Assembly (NCBI GenBank): GCA_963772515.1
Contig: CAVYXC010000003.1
Coordinates: 434,001-498,000, forward strand
DNA length: 64,000 bases
Direction of reading: 5' to 3'
Source of the DNA: JAFAHD01 sp963772515
GTDB taxonomy: Bacteria; Vulcanimicrobiota; Vulcanimicrobiia; Eremiobacterales; Eremiobacteraceae
The position numbers were made by a program, and so were the translations under genes. A model generated the notes under the pieces. The model saw only the letters and a program-made list of their open reading frames with translations. It was not told the DNA's origin and ran no database searches. Positions 32,445 to 40,961 of this stretch are shown here, one piece after another; the first letter of the stretch is position 1; each line of letters begins with the position of its first letter.

Positions 32445-32813
32445 ATGACCCCGACAACGCTCACGCTCACACTAGAGCAGCTGCAGGACCCAGAGACGGG
32501 CCGTTTTGATGCGCGCGCGATGATCGATCTAATGGGGGTTTCGCTAGCTGACTTGGCCCGGGTAATCGATGCAAATTACGAGGCCTTCCGCAAGCATCCA
32601 GAGGCCGAACCCTACCAACCCGCGCTGGCACGGGTGGCGCTGATTCTGGATGCGGTCATGCCTGCGCTCAAGGACCAGCGGCGTATCCGGTTGTGGTTGC
32701 GCACTGCAAACGCCGAGTTCGGCGGAGCCCGGGCGCTTGATCTCCTGCTCGCCGGCAAGCTCAAGGCATTGGAAAATTGGGTGTACGTCAAGCGCACCGG
32801 CCAGGGCGTGTAA
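32445..32813 (+). CDS. Xre/MbcA/ParS-type antitoxin
   Basis: 122 residues, GAGGAG upstream of ATG 32445. The C-terminal half has the toxin-binding domain pattern of Xre-type antitoxins: RRIRLWLRTANAEFGGARAL then LLLAGKLKALENWVYVKRTG (aWL..pn..l.g..P..ll..g). The N-terminal LMGVSLADLARVIDANYEAF is HTH-like. It sits 1 nt before a RES-domain gene, the normal order of Xre-RES modules, and would neutralise the toxin and autoregulate the pair. Confidence 0.85.
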   Translation: MTPTTLTLTLEQLQDPETGRFDARAMIDLMGVSLADLARVIDANYEAFRKHPEAEPYQPALARVALILDAVMPALKDQRRIRLWLRTANAEFGGARALDLLLAGKLKALENWVYVKRTGQGV

Positions 32814-32814
32814 A

Positions 32815-33357
32815 ATGCTAACGGTTCAAGAGCTACGAGCGGCGCTCACGCGAGCGCCGCTCGACGTTTGTGATGAATTAGTGTGCCGGGCGGTCTTAGC
32901 TGACGATCCATACCCACCGCTATCTGGAGAGGGAAGTCTGCACCACGACGGGCGCTACCATCGCGCGGGCGATGGCCGAATCGCTTATCTCGCAGGCAGC
33001 CTACGCACCGTGCTGTTCGAGAGGGGTTTATACTATTTGGACGAGCACGGCGATGCTAACAACGCCGATTTTCCGCCAACGACGGTGCTTTCGGTGCGGG
33101 CCCGTATCGATCGAGTTCTCGATCTGCGATTGCTGGTAGTACAAGACATGCTTAGCACTAATATCGTTGAATTGACGCGTCCATGGGTCGGTGCAGAAGC
33201 TGCGACCGACACTCAGCGTCTCGGCCGAGCGGCGTACGACGACGGACAGCTTCATGGCCTGGTTGCGCCGTCCGCGCTCGACCCCGAGGGGTGGAACTTA
33301 GTCGTCTTTATCGACCGGCTCGGTGTAGGCGAGGCGTTGCGAATCGTGGAGCGTTAG
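32815..33357 (+). CDS. RES-domain toxin
   Basis: 180 residues starting 1 nt after the antitoxin stop. RES-family features: an N-terminal YHRAGDGRIAYLAGSLRTVL with the Arg/Tyr region, a central VLSVRARIDRVLDLRL, and PWVGAEAATDTQRLGRAAYD followed by GLVAPSALDPEGWNLVVFID, where the conserved Ser lies. RES toxins degrade or modify NAD+ (phosphorolysis or ADP-ribosyl transfer). Together with the antitoxin it is a maintenance or defence module beside the mobile element. Confidence 0.85.
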   Translation: MLTVQELRAALTRAPLDVCDELVCRAVLADDPYPPLSGEGSLHHDGRYHRAGDGRIAYLAGSLRTVLFERGLYYLDEHGDANNADFPPTTVLSVRARIDRVLDLRLLVVQDMLSTNIVELTRPWVGAEAATDTQRLGRAAYDDGQLHGLVAPSALDPEGWNLVVFIDRLGVGEALRIVER

Positions 33358-33822
33358 GAGAAAAAATGCTCACTTAGAGACGGCTAGTTTAGAAATGAGG
33401 CTGTCACTTGCGCTTAGCGTTGCACCGGGCTTTCCCTCAAAGAACCAAGAGTCAGACGGACCGCCCAGCCCGCAACGACCCGCCCATTTCCCCGTGATAT
33501 TCGGGGGTGCCGCGAGCGCCGCGGCGGTCGACATCGCTGCAATAGCAACGACGAGGACGGAGGGATAGTGAAAAACGTTTCACCCTTGGTCTCCTTCAAG
33601 TTTGAGGGTTAGGATAGGGTCGTTCAGGGAAGCGCCGTAGCATCCTCGCGCTTGGGTGTGCTGGAGCGCTGATGCTACGAGCGATGTACGAGTAAAATCG
33701 CCCGAACGAACTTGGCCGCTCCTGCGTTACATGATAAGGTTCGCTTTCGTACCGATGCAGGGGACGGCCGGATGTATTCGACCGCTGCAGCCCGAAACGC
33801 GGCCACCATTGGAGGTTCGCGC
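33358..33822. other. 465-bp region without a supported gene
   Basis: No convincing gene in either strand. It holds an inverted repeat CGTAGCATC (33636-33644) / GATGCTACG (33671-33679) separated by 26 nt, which could form a leader structure upstream of the lanthipeptide locus. A 61-codon antisense frame at 33414-33599 has no support. Confidence 0.4.
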
Positions 33823-34293
33823 ATGGATCGACTCTCCGCCCTCGTCATATTAGCCGGAGTACCGCTCACGGCGCTCCCGCCCATCCCAACGATTCAGCCC
33901 GACGCCGCGACGCGATCCGTCGCTGCGCAGGTTCTGGCCAAGTACAGAGGCGATGCCGCGTTCCGCGCATTCGCCCAACGCTCGCCGATCGCGGCGCTGC
34001 GCCAGCTCGGTATGACGGGAGGCGTCGCGACGCGCGTGCTCGCGTACGAACTCGGCGTCACCGCGGCGGCGTGCGGCGGAACGAGCACATGCCTCACCAA
34101 GGGCTTGCCTGCACGTGACGCGGCCACCGAGACTTATCAGAACAACGCAGCGTTGACGACGCTTAATGAAATCGCTGCCTGCGCGCTCACGTTCGGCGGC
34201 CATCCTCCGACGGACTTCGCAGCGCATGCGGGTCTACCGCCGGCCACGGATGCGAAGGCATGGCGTGCGCTCATCGCCGCGCAGGGTGGTTGA
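33823..34293 (+). CDS. Candidate lanthipeptide precursor with NHLP-like leader
   Basis: 156 residues; GGAGG lies 7 nt upstream of ATG 33823. Residues 41-64 (YRGDAAFRAF then AQRSPIAALRQLGM) resemble the helical leader of nitrile-hydratase-like (NHLP) and Nif11 precursors (DPxFRxxLLxDPxAALxxLG). The following part has Cys84, Cys90 and Cys120 among many Thr/Ser (AAACGGTSTCLTKG, EIAACALTFGG), as expected for a modified core. It overlaps the synthetase gene by 8 nt. The N-terminal 25 residues are hydrophobic and Pro-rich, which is unusual. The substrate role is inferred from position and leader. Confidence 0.6.
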   Translation: MDRLSALVILAGVPLTALPPIPTIQPDAATRSVAAQVLAKYRGDAAFRAFAQRSPIAALRQLGMTGGVATRVLAYELGVTAAACGGTSTCLTKGLPARDAATETYQNNAALTTLNEIAACALTFGGHPPTDFAAHAGLPPATDAKAWRALIAAQGG

Positions 34294-36862
34294 GGATCCT
34301 CCTCGGGTAGACATCCCCGATATACTCGAAACGCTGGGTGCGGCCCAGCCGGCCGCCGAAGACATGTGGCTCATGGTCGATCCACGCCGCGACGCGCCTT
34401 GGCGCGACGCTGGTTGGAAGATCCATATCTCGGCATCGACCGGCTCGGCGCTGGACACGCTTGCCACCGCGCTTCCCGTGCTCCGCAGCCAACGCGCGCG
34501 GTTCAAGGTTTGCGCTTCGCTACGGCATTTGGCGGATCTCAATCGAGCGGTTCATGGGCTGACGCAGGTCGGCAAGTTTGCGACTGTCTATCCCGACGAC
34601 ACGGCCGCTGCGCAGCGGATCGGCACAACGCTGGCCGTGGCTTTGCGCGGGCATCTTGGGCCGCGCTTACGCTTCGAACGGCGCATCGCGCGCGACGCCC
34701 CCGTGTGGTATCGGTTCGGCGGCTTCACGACTCGATATGGACTGACGGAGCACGGCGCGGTCGTCTCGCTCATCTTGGGAGACGGCGCTTGGGCGCCCGA
34801 CCGTCGGGAGAGCCTCGATGCCCCTGGGTGGGCCGACGCCGATCCGTTCAGCGGCGGCGACGACGCCGACCCTGCAGCGGGCGCGATCGGCGGACGATTC
34901 GTCGCGATCCGGATGCTCGCGTTGTCATACAAGACCGACGTCTTCGAGGCCGTTGATCTGCGAGGTCCGGGTGACGCGATGTGCGTGGTGAAGCGCGCGC
35001 ATGCGCAGTCGATCTGCGACGACTCGCATGACGCGATCTCACTGCTGAGGCGCGAGCACGACGCGCTCGAACGTCTTGCCGCGCTCGGCATCGCGCCGCG
35101 ACCCATCGCGTTCCTCGAGGAAGGCGGTGACGCGTTTCTTGCGATGACGCACGAACCCGGCAATTCGCTCGATCAGTACCTGGTGAGTTCGCGCGCGCTG
35201 GGGCGGCGTCTGGATGCGAAGGCGCTTGAGCGATTCGCCGATGTGTTGTCGGCAACGCTTCACGCGGCACATCGCGCCGGCGTCGCGCATCGCGACCTCA
35301 AAGGCGCGAATATTCTCGTGTGTGACGACGGCTCGCTCCGCTTGCTTGACTGGGATGCGTCAGCGCACCTCGATGATCCGTCCTTTCCGCGCATCGCGAC
35401 GCGCGGCTACACTCATCCTGCCGACCCACCAATCGCGTCCGACATCCGTGGGATGTCGAGTCTGATCGCTTCGCTCGCCACCGGGATCGATGCGAGTCGG
35501 TTGCCGGATGAAGCCCACCTGGCGGCCGCGCTCGGTCGCATGCGCACCGATCTTGGCGTGCCGCTCCGCAATATGGTCCAAGCCGGACTCGAATCACCGG
35601 AGACTTTTGCGTCGCTCGCCGACTGGCATGAAGCAGCACCGACCCGGCGTTTCGAGCCGGCCGATGGGCTCTTCGCGGTGCGCGCGTATCTCAATGATAG
35701 CGAGCTCGAGAAAACCGTACGCTGGCTTGTCGCGCTCGCGCATGAGACGCCGGACGGCGTCGCCTGGGTCAGCGGCGACCGCGAGCGCTTCGGCGCGTCA
35801 CTGCGCGACGTCTACGGCGGCGTGGCTGGGATCGCGGCAGTGCTCGACGCAGCCGGCACGGCGCTCGGCATCGATGACGCATGCGCATGCGCCGAACGAG
35901 CGCGCGCCGAACTCCGCTCGATCGATTTCGATCGCCACGTGTGGCACCCGGGCCTGCTCGTCGGCGAGAGCGGCGTCGGACTCGTGCTGCTCGACGCGTT
36001 CACGCGCCATGGCGACGCGCGCGACCGGGCGACGGCCCGGGAAATCGCCCACCGAGTCGCCACGCGTGCCGCCGCTTCGCCGGACATCACCTACGGCGAC
36101 GCGGGCATCGCGCTCTTTCTCGCTCGCGCGTGCCGCGAGTTCGACGAGTCCGCCTTGCGCGAGGCGCTCGCGAGTCGGGTCTCTCCGCTCTTGGCGGCTT
36201 CAACGGTCGAGGGCGGCTTGCGTTGGTGGCGTTTTGCCGCCGGCGTTCCGACATTCGGCGATCAGGTGCCACTCGGGTACGCGCACGGCGTCGCCGGCGT
36301 CGCCGACGCGCTGCTGGCAGCCTCGCGCGCGCTCGACGATCGCCGTCTGCAGCCGGCCATTTTCGAATGCGCGGCGTTTCTGCGCGATCGCGCGGTGGCG
36401 ACTGACGACGGCGGATTGACCTGGCCCAACGTCGACGGAGCTCGTCCGACGATGATCGTGTGGTGTCACGGCGCTGCCGGCATCGCGCGTTTCTTCCTCA
36501 ACTTGAGCGACGTCGATCCGAGCGCGCTCGACGTTGCGGTTCGTGCGGCCCGCACGGTGTTGGCGACGGGCGACGGACTTGGAGCGACGTGGTGCCACGG
36601 CCTCGGCGGTGCGATCGAAGCGTTACTGGACGTCGGCGAAGCGTGCCGGGATGAGGCGTTGGTTCGCGGCGCGAAGCGGTTGGCGCGCTCGTATGACAAT
36701 TGGCGGCGAGATGCGCCGGATGGCACGCCGCTGTGGGTCGGGGATGAGCCTTCGGTGGTGACGCCCGACGCGTTTGTCGGCGTCGCCGGCGTCGTGGCTA
36801 CGATGCTCAGGCTCGAAGGACGCGCCAGACGCCGGAACGTTCCCGTCACTGGTTTCGTTTGA
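34286..36862 (+). CDS. Class IV-type lanthipeptide synthetase (LanL-like)
   Basis: Trifunctional RiPP enzyme: phosphorylates Ser/Thr of a precursor, eliminates phosphate and cyclises Cys onto the dehydro-residues. GTG 34286 gives 858 residues. The N-terminal lyase region holds GWKIHISAS and RFKVCASLRHLADLNRAV ... QVGKFATVYP. The kinase has VVKRAH, HRDLKGANI (about 335) and LLDWDAS. The LanC-like domain has GYAHGVAGV (about 663), WCHGAAGI (about 725) and WCHGLGG (about 768), so the His, Cys and Cys-His zinc ligands are all present; this favours class IV over class III. No exporter or protease is adjacent. Confidence 0.88.
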   Translation: MVEDPPRVDIPDILETLGAAQPAAEDMWLMVDPRRDAPWRDAGWKIHISASTGSALDTLATALPVLRSQRARFKVCASLRHLADLNRAVHGLTQVGKFATVYPDDTAAAQRIGTTLAVALRGHLGPRLRFERRIARDAPVWYRFGGFTTRYGLTEHGAVVSLILGDGAWAPDRRESLDAPGWADADPFSGGDDADPAAGAIGGRFVAIRMLALSYKTDVFEAVDLRGPGDAMCVVKRAHAQSICDDSHDAISLLRREHDALERLAALGIAPRPIAFLEEGGDAFLAMTHEPGNSLDQYLVSSRALGRRLDAKALERFADVLSATLHAAHRAGVAHRDLKGANILVCDDGSLRLLDWDASAHLDDPSFPRIATRGYTHPADPPIASDIRGMSSLIASLATGIDASRLPDEAHLAAALGRMRTDLGVPLRNMVQAGLESPETFASLADWHEAAPTRRFEPADGLFAVRAYLNDSELEKTVRWLVALAHETPDGVAWVSGDRERFGASLRDVYGGVAGIAAVLDAAGTALGIDDACACAERARAELRSIDFDRHVWHPGLLVGESGVGLVLLDAFTRHGDARDRATAREIAHRVATRAAASPDITYGDAGIALFLARACREFDESALREALASRVSPLLAASTVEGGLRWWRFAAGVPTFGDQVPLGYAHGVAGVADALLAASRALDDRRLQPAIFECAAFLRDRAVATDDGGLTWPNVDGARPTMIVWCHGAAGIARFFLNLSDVDPSALDVAVRAARTVLATGDGLGATWCHGLGGAIEALLDVGEACRDEALVRGAKRLARSYDNWRRDAPDGTPLWVGDEPSVVTPDAFVGVAGVVATMLRLEGRARRRNVPVTGFV

Positions 36863-36905
36863 ATAGCAGGGCGATTGTGCCCGTTCTGTCGAGGAGAGTA
36901 TCGCG

Positions 36906-37022
36906 ATGAAGTCTCTGCCGAGATTGCATTTACTCGTCGCCGCTTTGTCCCTTTGCGCGCTTGCGATGACCGGTCCGCTTCCCGGAAGCACCTGCCATGC
37001 CACCGGCAATGGTGATGAGTAG
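36906..37022 (+). CDS. Truncated signal-peptide ORF after the synthetase
   Basis: 38-codon frame with GAGGAG upstream. It begins MKSLPRLHLLVAALSLCALA, a good signal peptide, and ends ten or so residues after the expected cleavage site. It is either a tiny secreted peptide of the lanthipeptide locus or, more likely, the 5' stump of an exported protein cut off near 36985, where the sequence character changes. Confidence 0.4.
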   Translation: MKSLPRLHLLVAALSLCALAMTGPLPGSTCHATGNGDE

Positions 37023-37265
37023 AATCCAAAACGGCGGCCAGATCTGCGTCACGCCAACCATGTTGCCGCCGATAAAATCCCAGATAATTACCCAACCGAC
37101 TAGCCAGCTGACCGATGCGATCCAACCAAAATAAGCGGCAACCGCATAGGCAACTGTTGCAAGTAATGAAGCCACCGGCCGAATGCCAGCGACCCCCATT
37201 AGCACCCCAAGAGGGATCGCGAGCTCAATCCAACTTTGCCACGGCATCAGGGCTTGCGTGGGCAA
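36930..37265 (-). CDS. Small hypothetical membrane protein
   Basis: Up to 111 residues (TTG 37265; ATG 37247 is an alternative). Three to four hydrophobic segments: LAIPLGVLMGVAGIRPVASL, AYAVAAYFGWIASVSWLVGW, VIIWDFIGGNMVG and FWILLITIAGGMAGASG. Its last 15 or so codons run antisense to the signal-peptide ORF at 36906, so one of the two is truncated by the junction near 36985. No family recognised. The 227 bp upstream (37266-37492) hold nothing recognised. Confidence 0.5.
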   Translation of the reverse strand: MPTQALMPWQSWIELAIPLGVLMGVAGIRPVASLLATVAYAVAAYFGWIASVSWLVGWVIIWDFIGGNMVGVTQIWPPFWILLITIAGGMAGASGKRTGHRKRAKGQSGDE

Positions 37266-37492
37266 CGCGACTAGCCATTTTGGGGAACCAAAACGCTAGA
37301 GCCACTCCGGCTACCGCGGCACAGAGAGCGGTGATTGCATCTCTACTTTTCAACCCCAACGTGCCACCCATGATGTTCCAAGCGGGTGCTTGCATGCTTA
37401 GTGCGCCTCAATCCAATAGTCCATGCCATCGTGGTTCCCATCGGCCGAGTACAGCTCGTACTGCTGAGAAGTTGCAAACGTATATGTGACTT

Positions 37493-38500
37493 TTAACAAG
37501 GTCGCGTCTCCTGGAACAGTAGTGAATGGTTCATTCCGGCTAGATCGCCATACCCGTCGTTGTATGGTGCCATATTCAGCTGAGTTGGCGTTAACGCCGT
37601 TGGAAGCGGAGTCGCTCCAGCAAACACTAACGCCGGCGGCGGCGCTACTGCCCTAAAGTAGAACGTGTGCTGCGATCCAGCGGTGACGGAGTTGCCAACA
37701 ACCGTCGGGTCATAGACCATTCCCAAAGACACAAATTCCTGATCGAATGCGCCGCTCAAGATAGCGCCCAATCCGACCCATTGGTGACTCGGGTCGATGA
37801 TATTTGCTTTGTGGGTTGCGTCGGACATAAAAGCTACTTCGGCCGCTGCGGTTGTGGCAAACCCACCAGCGGCATTCTCCGCATCGCCCGCGACCCCACC
37901 AACCTGACAATAGCGAGCGAATGGCAACTCGCCGTTCGTATCCCAATGGCTGACGTACCCCTGGGTTGCCATGTCGTTTGCGTGAAGGCGTGCAGCCTCC
38001 ATAGCAGCTTCATCGAATGCGACCGGGCCCGCGCCATTGCTACTCCCATCGGTGTTCACTTGAGTTAGCCACGTTTGCTCTGTCGCGGTAGGCTGCAGCA
38101 ATGCGATTGTGCGAATCACATTGGCTCCGGACACGATCTGCGCACCCGTGTTCGCTGTGGCATAGGATGCAGCAGAGATCTGTAGGTACAAAACGGTTGG
38201 CGACGTCGCCAGCGCGACATTCGGGAATGAGTAGTTTCCAGAGGCATCTGAAACCGTCGAAACCGAGCCTGGCTTGATAGTAGCGCCCGCCAGCGCGGTC
38301 AACGTCCCGTATTGCACAACCTTACCCGTCACAGAAGCCGGCGGCGGCGCGGTTGGAGGATTCGTTGGCGGAGGGGTTCCGCAGTTGGGCGGGCATCCCG
38401 ATATCACTCCCCCACCACCTCCAGCGCAGCCGATTGCGAGCAGACAAGCGACAGCTGTGACGGTCGCAATCAGGATCGGGGCTCGATGTCGTGCGGTCAT
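37493..38500 (-). CDS. Lipoprotein with carboxypeptidase-regulatory-like and CAP domains
   Basis: 335 residues. A lipobox signal (VTAVACLLAIGCAGGGGG) is followed by a Pro/Thr linker, then a CarboxypepD_reg-like beta domain (GKVVQYGTLTALAGATIKPG ... SDASGNYSFPNVAL). A CAP domain comes after it: AFDEAAMEAARLHANDMATQ, GYVSHWDTNGELPFARY, AENAAGG and THKANIIDPSHQWVGLGAI. The CAP cavity residues (SHWD, AEN, H) are present. Probably anchored on the cell surface. The second CAP protein of the window, after 14284. Confidence 0.8.
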   Translation of the reverse strand: MTARHRAPILIATVTAVACLLAIGCAGGGGGVISGCPPNCGTPPPTNPPTAPPPASVTGKVVQYGTLTALAGATIKPGSVSTVSDASGNYSFPNVALATSPTVLYLQISAASYATANTGAQIVSGANVIRTIALLQPTATEQTWLTQVNTDGSSNGAGPVAFDEAAMEAARLHANDMATQGYVSHWDTNGELPFARYCQVGGVAGDAENAAGGFATTAAAEVAFMSDATHKANIIDPSHQWVGLGAILSGAFDQEFVSLGMVYDPTVVGNSVTAGSQHTFYFRAVAPPPALVFAGATPLPTALTPTQLNMAPYNDGYGDLAGMNHSLLFQETRPC

Positions 38501-38571
38501 GTGCCCATTATATCGGCAAGAGCCGCCCTGAGAAAAGGGATATGGCGGCCAACGCGGCTTAGGCTGCCTGA

Positions 38572-39442
38572 TTACTGAGCGTCAAACGTCACGGGCCCAG
38601 ACGGGCCGCCACCGCTCACCGGAATCGGCACAAACGGAGGCGCACCCGAACAGTTGAATGTCACCAATATCGTGCCACCAGCTGTTTGATTATACGAGTA
38701 TGAATTGCCGCACTGAACAAGTGGATTCTGCGACTCGAAGTTGCTCCAGTTCCCGTCGAACGTGCCAGAAAAGCTGATCGAACCACTGTAGGTGGTGGTC
38801 GTGCCGGAGCCCCCGCCCTTGCCGGAGATGGCCACAAACATGTTTGTCTTACCGGTTCCCCCCAGCGCGCTGATGGGGACATTGATGATCACTTGATTGG
38901 TACCGGCGCCGCTCACCGCTGCTTCACCGGTCATCACGTCGCCCGGTATCGTGAAAACCTGGAAGTTCCATCTGCGAGGCGCGGGAACAACAGCCCGGTG
39001 CCGTCGATCGCATGATCGAAGCCAGTGCCATAGTTGAACCCATTGCAGGACGCCAGTTCGCCGGTCGAACTATTTTGGTCAGCGTCGAACCAGATTTCGA
39101 TGCCGAGCTGGGTACCGCTCGCGCCGACGTTTCCGCCTGGAGCAGGAAGCGACGCAAACGCGTTAGCCTGAAGAAAAGTCAGCGTGATGGCGATGTTCGT
39201 ATAGGTGTTGCCTGGTATTGCTTCCGTGTCGTTCGCCGGTACGGTAAACACCGTGATGACTGGCTGCGGTTGCGGCGGCGGCGCCGGCGCCAAGCCGCTC
39301 GGTTGACAGGGGACAACGGGGCCCCCTCAATTCCGCCAGTGAAGCGCTGCGAACTACTAGTAGTGCATTCCGCATTGGCTGCAGCAACCATGCAGACTGC
39401 TAGTGCGAACATGAATCTGCGAATGCCAGGCGTTGTGCTCAT
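38572..39442 (-). pseudogene. Secreted paralogue of 39594, two frameshifts
   Basis: Starts MSTTPGIRRFMFALAVCMVA (ATG 39442, signal peptide) but changes frame near 39323 in a G/C run and again near 38969. At the second site the intact copy reads AAGTTCCCATCTGC and this one AAGTTCCATCTGC, a single lost C. The body is otherwise almost identical to 39594 (NTYTNIAITLTFLQANAFAS, EIWFDADQNSSTGELASCNG), followed by a unique C-terminal beta extension to 38572. Recent duplication followed by decay, or sequencing error in homopolymers. Confidence 0.75.
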
Positions 39443-39593
39443 GAACTTTCTCTTTCGTTCGTCCGACGTAATTGACCATACCAAAGAATTCTTCGGCGTG
39501 GGCGGGCGTTAGCGAGGCGACGACTGCGTCGGCGCGTCTGTTGATAGCGCCAGCGACCTGGTCATCGAAAACGCAGGAAATCAGCAGCGGGTC

Positions 39594-40319
39594 TTACGTT
39601 GTAATCGCCGAGGCATCTGGCACGCAATCCGTTATTGGGGTCGCGCCATTCGAGTTGGCGATACCGACAAACATGTTCGTCTGACCGGTTCCCCCCAGCG
39701 CGCTGATGGGGACATTAATGATCACTTGATTGCCCGCGCCGCTCACCGCTGCTTCACCGGTCATCACGTCGCCCGGTATCGTGAAAACCTGGAAGTTCCC
39801 ATCTGCGAGGCGCGGGAACAACACTCCGGTACCGTCGATCGCATGATCGAAGCCAGTGCCATAGGTGAATCCATTGCAGGACGCCAGTTCGCCGGTCGAA
39901 CTATTTTGGTCAGCGTCGAACGCGATTTCGACGCCGAGCTGGTTGCCGCTCGCGCCAACATTTCCGCCTGGGGCTGGAAGCGAAGCAAACGCGTTAGCCT
40001 GAAGAAAAGTCAGCGTGATGGCGATGTTCGTATAGGTGGGGCCCATCGCGGTTCGGCTGGTGGCGACCGATAGCACGTCCCAAGGCGTGCCGAAGCCTGG
40101 TATTGGTTCTGTGTCGCCCGCCGGTACCGTAAAGCTCGTGTTGACTGGCGGCGCCGTCGTCGGCCCGGGCCCCGAGCCGCCAGGACACGAATCTAAACCG
40201 GTGGGTACTCCGCCGCCGGGGCACGACGAAGAAGTAACGGTGCATGCCGCGTTGACCGCAGCAACCATGCAGACTACTAGCATGATTAGTAATCCGCGAA
40301 TGATTCGCGTTACGCTCAT
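39594..40319 (-). CDS. Secreted beta-rich hypothetical protein
   Basis: 241 residues: signal peptide (RIIRGLLIMLVVCMVAAVNA ACTV), a Gly/Pro/Cys-rich linker with CPGGG repeats, then a beta-sandwich-like domain (TYTNIAITLTFLQANAFASL, FDADQNSSTGELASCNGFTY, NQVIINVPISALGGTGQTNM). FDADQNSSTG may be a calcium- or sugar-contacting loop. No family recognised. It is the intact member of a local family: a broken copy lies at 38572 and a 3' fragment at 31822. Confidence 0.75.
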   Translation of the reverse strand: MSVTRIIRGLLIMLVVCMVAAVNAACTVTSSSCPGGGVPTGLDSCPGGSGPGPTTAPPVNTSFTVPAGDTEPIPGFGTPWDVLSVATSRTAMGPTYTNIAITLTFLQANAFASLPAPGGNVGASGNQLGVEIAFDADQNSSTGELASCNGFTYGTGFDHAIDGTGVLFPRLADGNFQVFTIPGDVMTGEAAVSGAGNQVIINVPISALGGTGQTNMFVGIANSNGATPITDCVPDASAITT

Positions 40320-40491
40320 AGCCTATCTCCTTCGTTCGTCCGACGTTGTCTTTACGTTTGAATCACTGAGCCCGAGCCGCTTCCGCAGTTTATGAGGGAG
40401 GAAAATTGCATGGCTCCACATCCATCTTACGCCATATGAACGCAATCCGCAATTTGCCCACAGCAGTCCCTCGTGGCCGGTGAATCCGCAA

Positions 40492-40520
40492 ACGTCCGGT
40501 GACGCAATGGACCATATGGG
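40492..40520 (+). repeat. Left-type box and flank, remote copy
   Basis: ACGTCCGGTGACGCAATGGACCATATG-like segment sharing all but a few positions with 31469-31497. No GGGGTTAATAAGG tip is found nearby, so this is an internal or decayed end fragment. Confidence 0.65.
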
Positions 40521-40566
40521 ACCTCCACCGCGTCATGGTGTTATGGTGATGACCTGAGGTGGTTTT

Positions 40567-40841
40567 TCAGGCAGCTGATTCCTGTGAGAGCTTGATAGTT
40601 GTAATGGCGTCCGCGAATTCCTTCGGCGTGCGGTCGCCAAGCGAGGTCATACCCTGAATCAACAAAGCACGCCATAAGGATGGCGCCCGGGTCGCGGCTC
40701 GCCAGATTCGGTAGCTGGGGGTCCATCCAGCTCCCAGTCCGGCTGCCACCGGGCCGCATCCGCTAGCGCCGCGCGCTGCCCGGCTGCGAAAAGTTCGAAT
40801 GCCGCGAGGATGCCCCGTCGTTCATCGGCGTTAAGAATCAT
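40567..40841 (-). pseudogene. Frameshifted remnant of an unknown small gene
   Basis: One frame begins MILNADERRGILAAFELFAA (ATG 40841) and reads AARWQPDWELDG before drifting. Another frame then reads IWRAATRAPSLWRALLIQGM ... GDRTPKEFADAITTIKLSQ down to 40567. Each half looks like real protein, and joining them needs one frameshift near 40745. No family recognised. Confidence 0.35.
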
Positions 40842-40961
40842 ATTCAGCTCTTGTGGAAGGCCGACGCCGGATGAGGTCGGCGAAACAGCGGCATAGCCGA
40901 TCGGCGAATGAACCGGCGACGCCGTGGGCCGCCGCGAACGTCCGGTCTTCGACGCTTGAAC

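Larger units (their letters stand above)
40320..40961. other. 640-bp region with element boxes and gene remnants
   Basis: No intact gene. It contains two left-type boxes ACGTCCGGT (40492-40500 and 40938-40946), a segment matching 31468-31497, and minus-strand remnants at 40567-40841. The word TTTACGTTTGAATCAC near 40352 also occurs at 31817. It looks like decayed element DNA at the right border of the accessory region. Confidence 0.6.
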
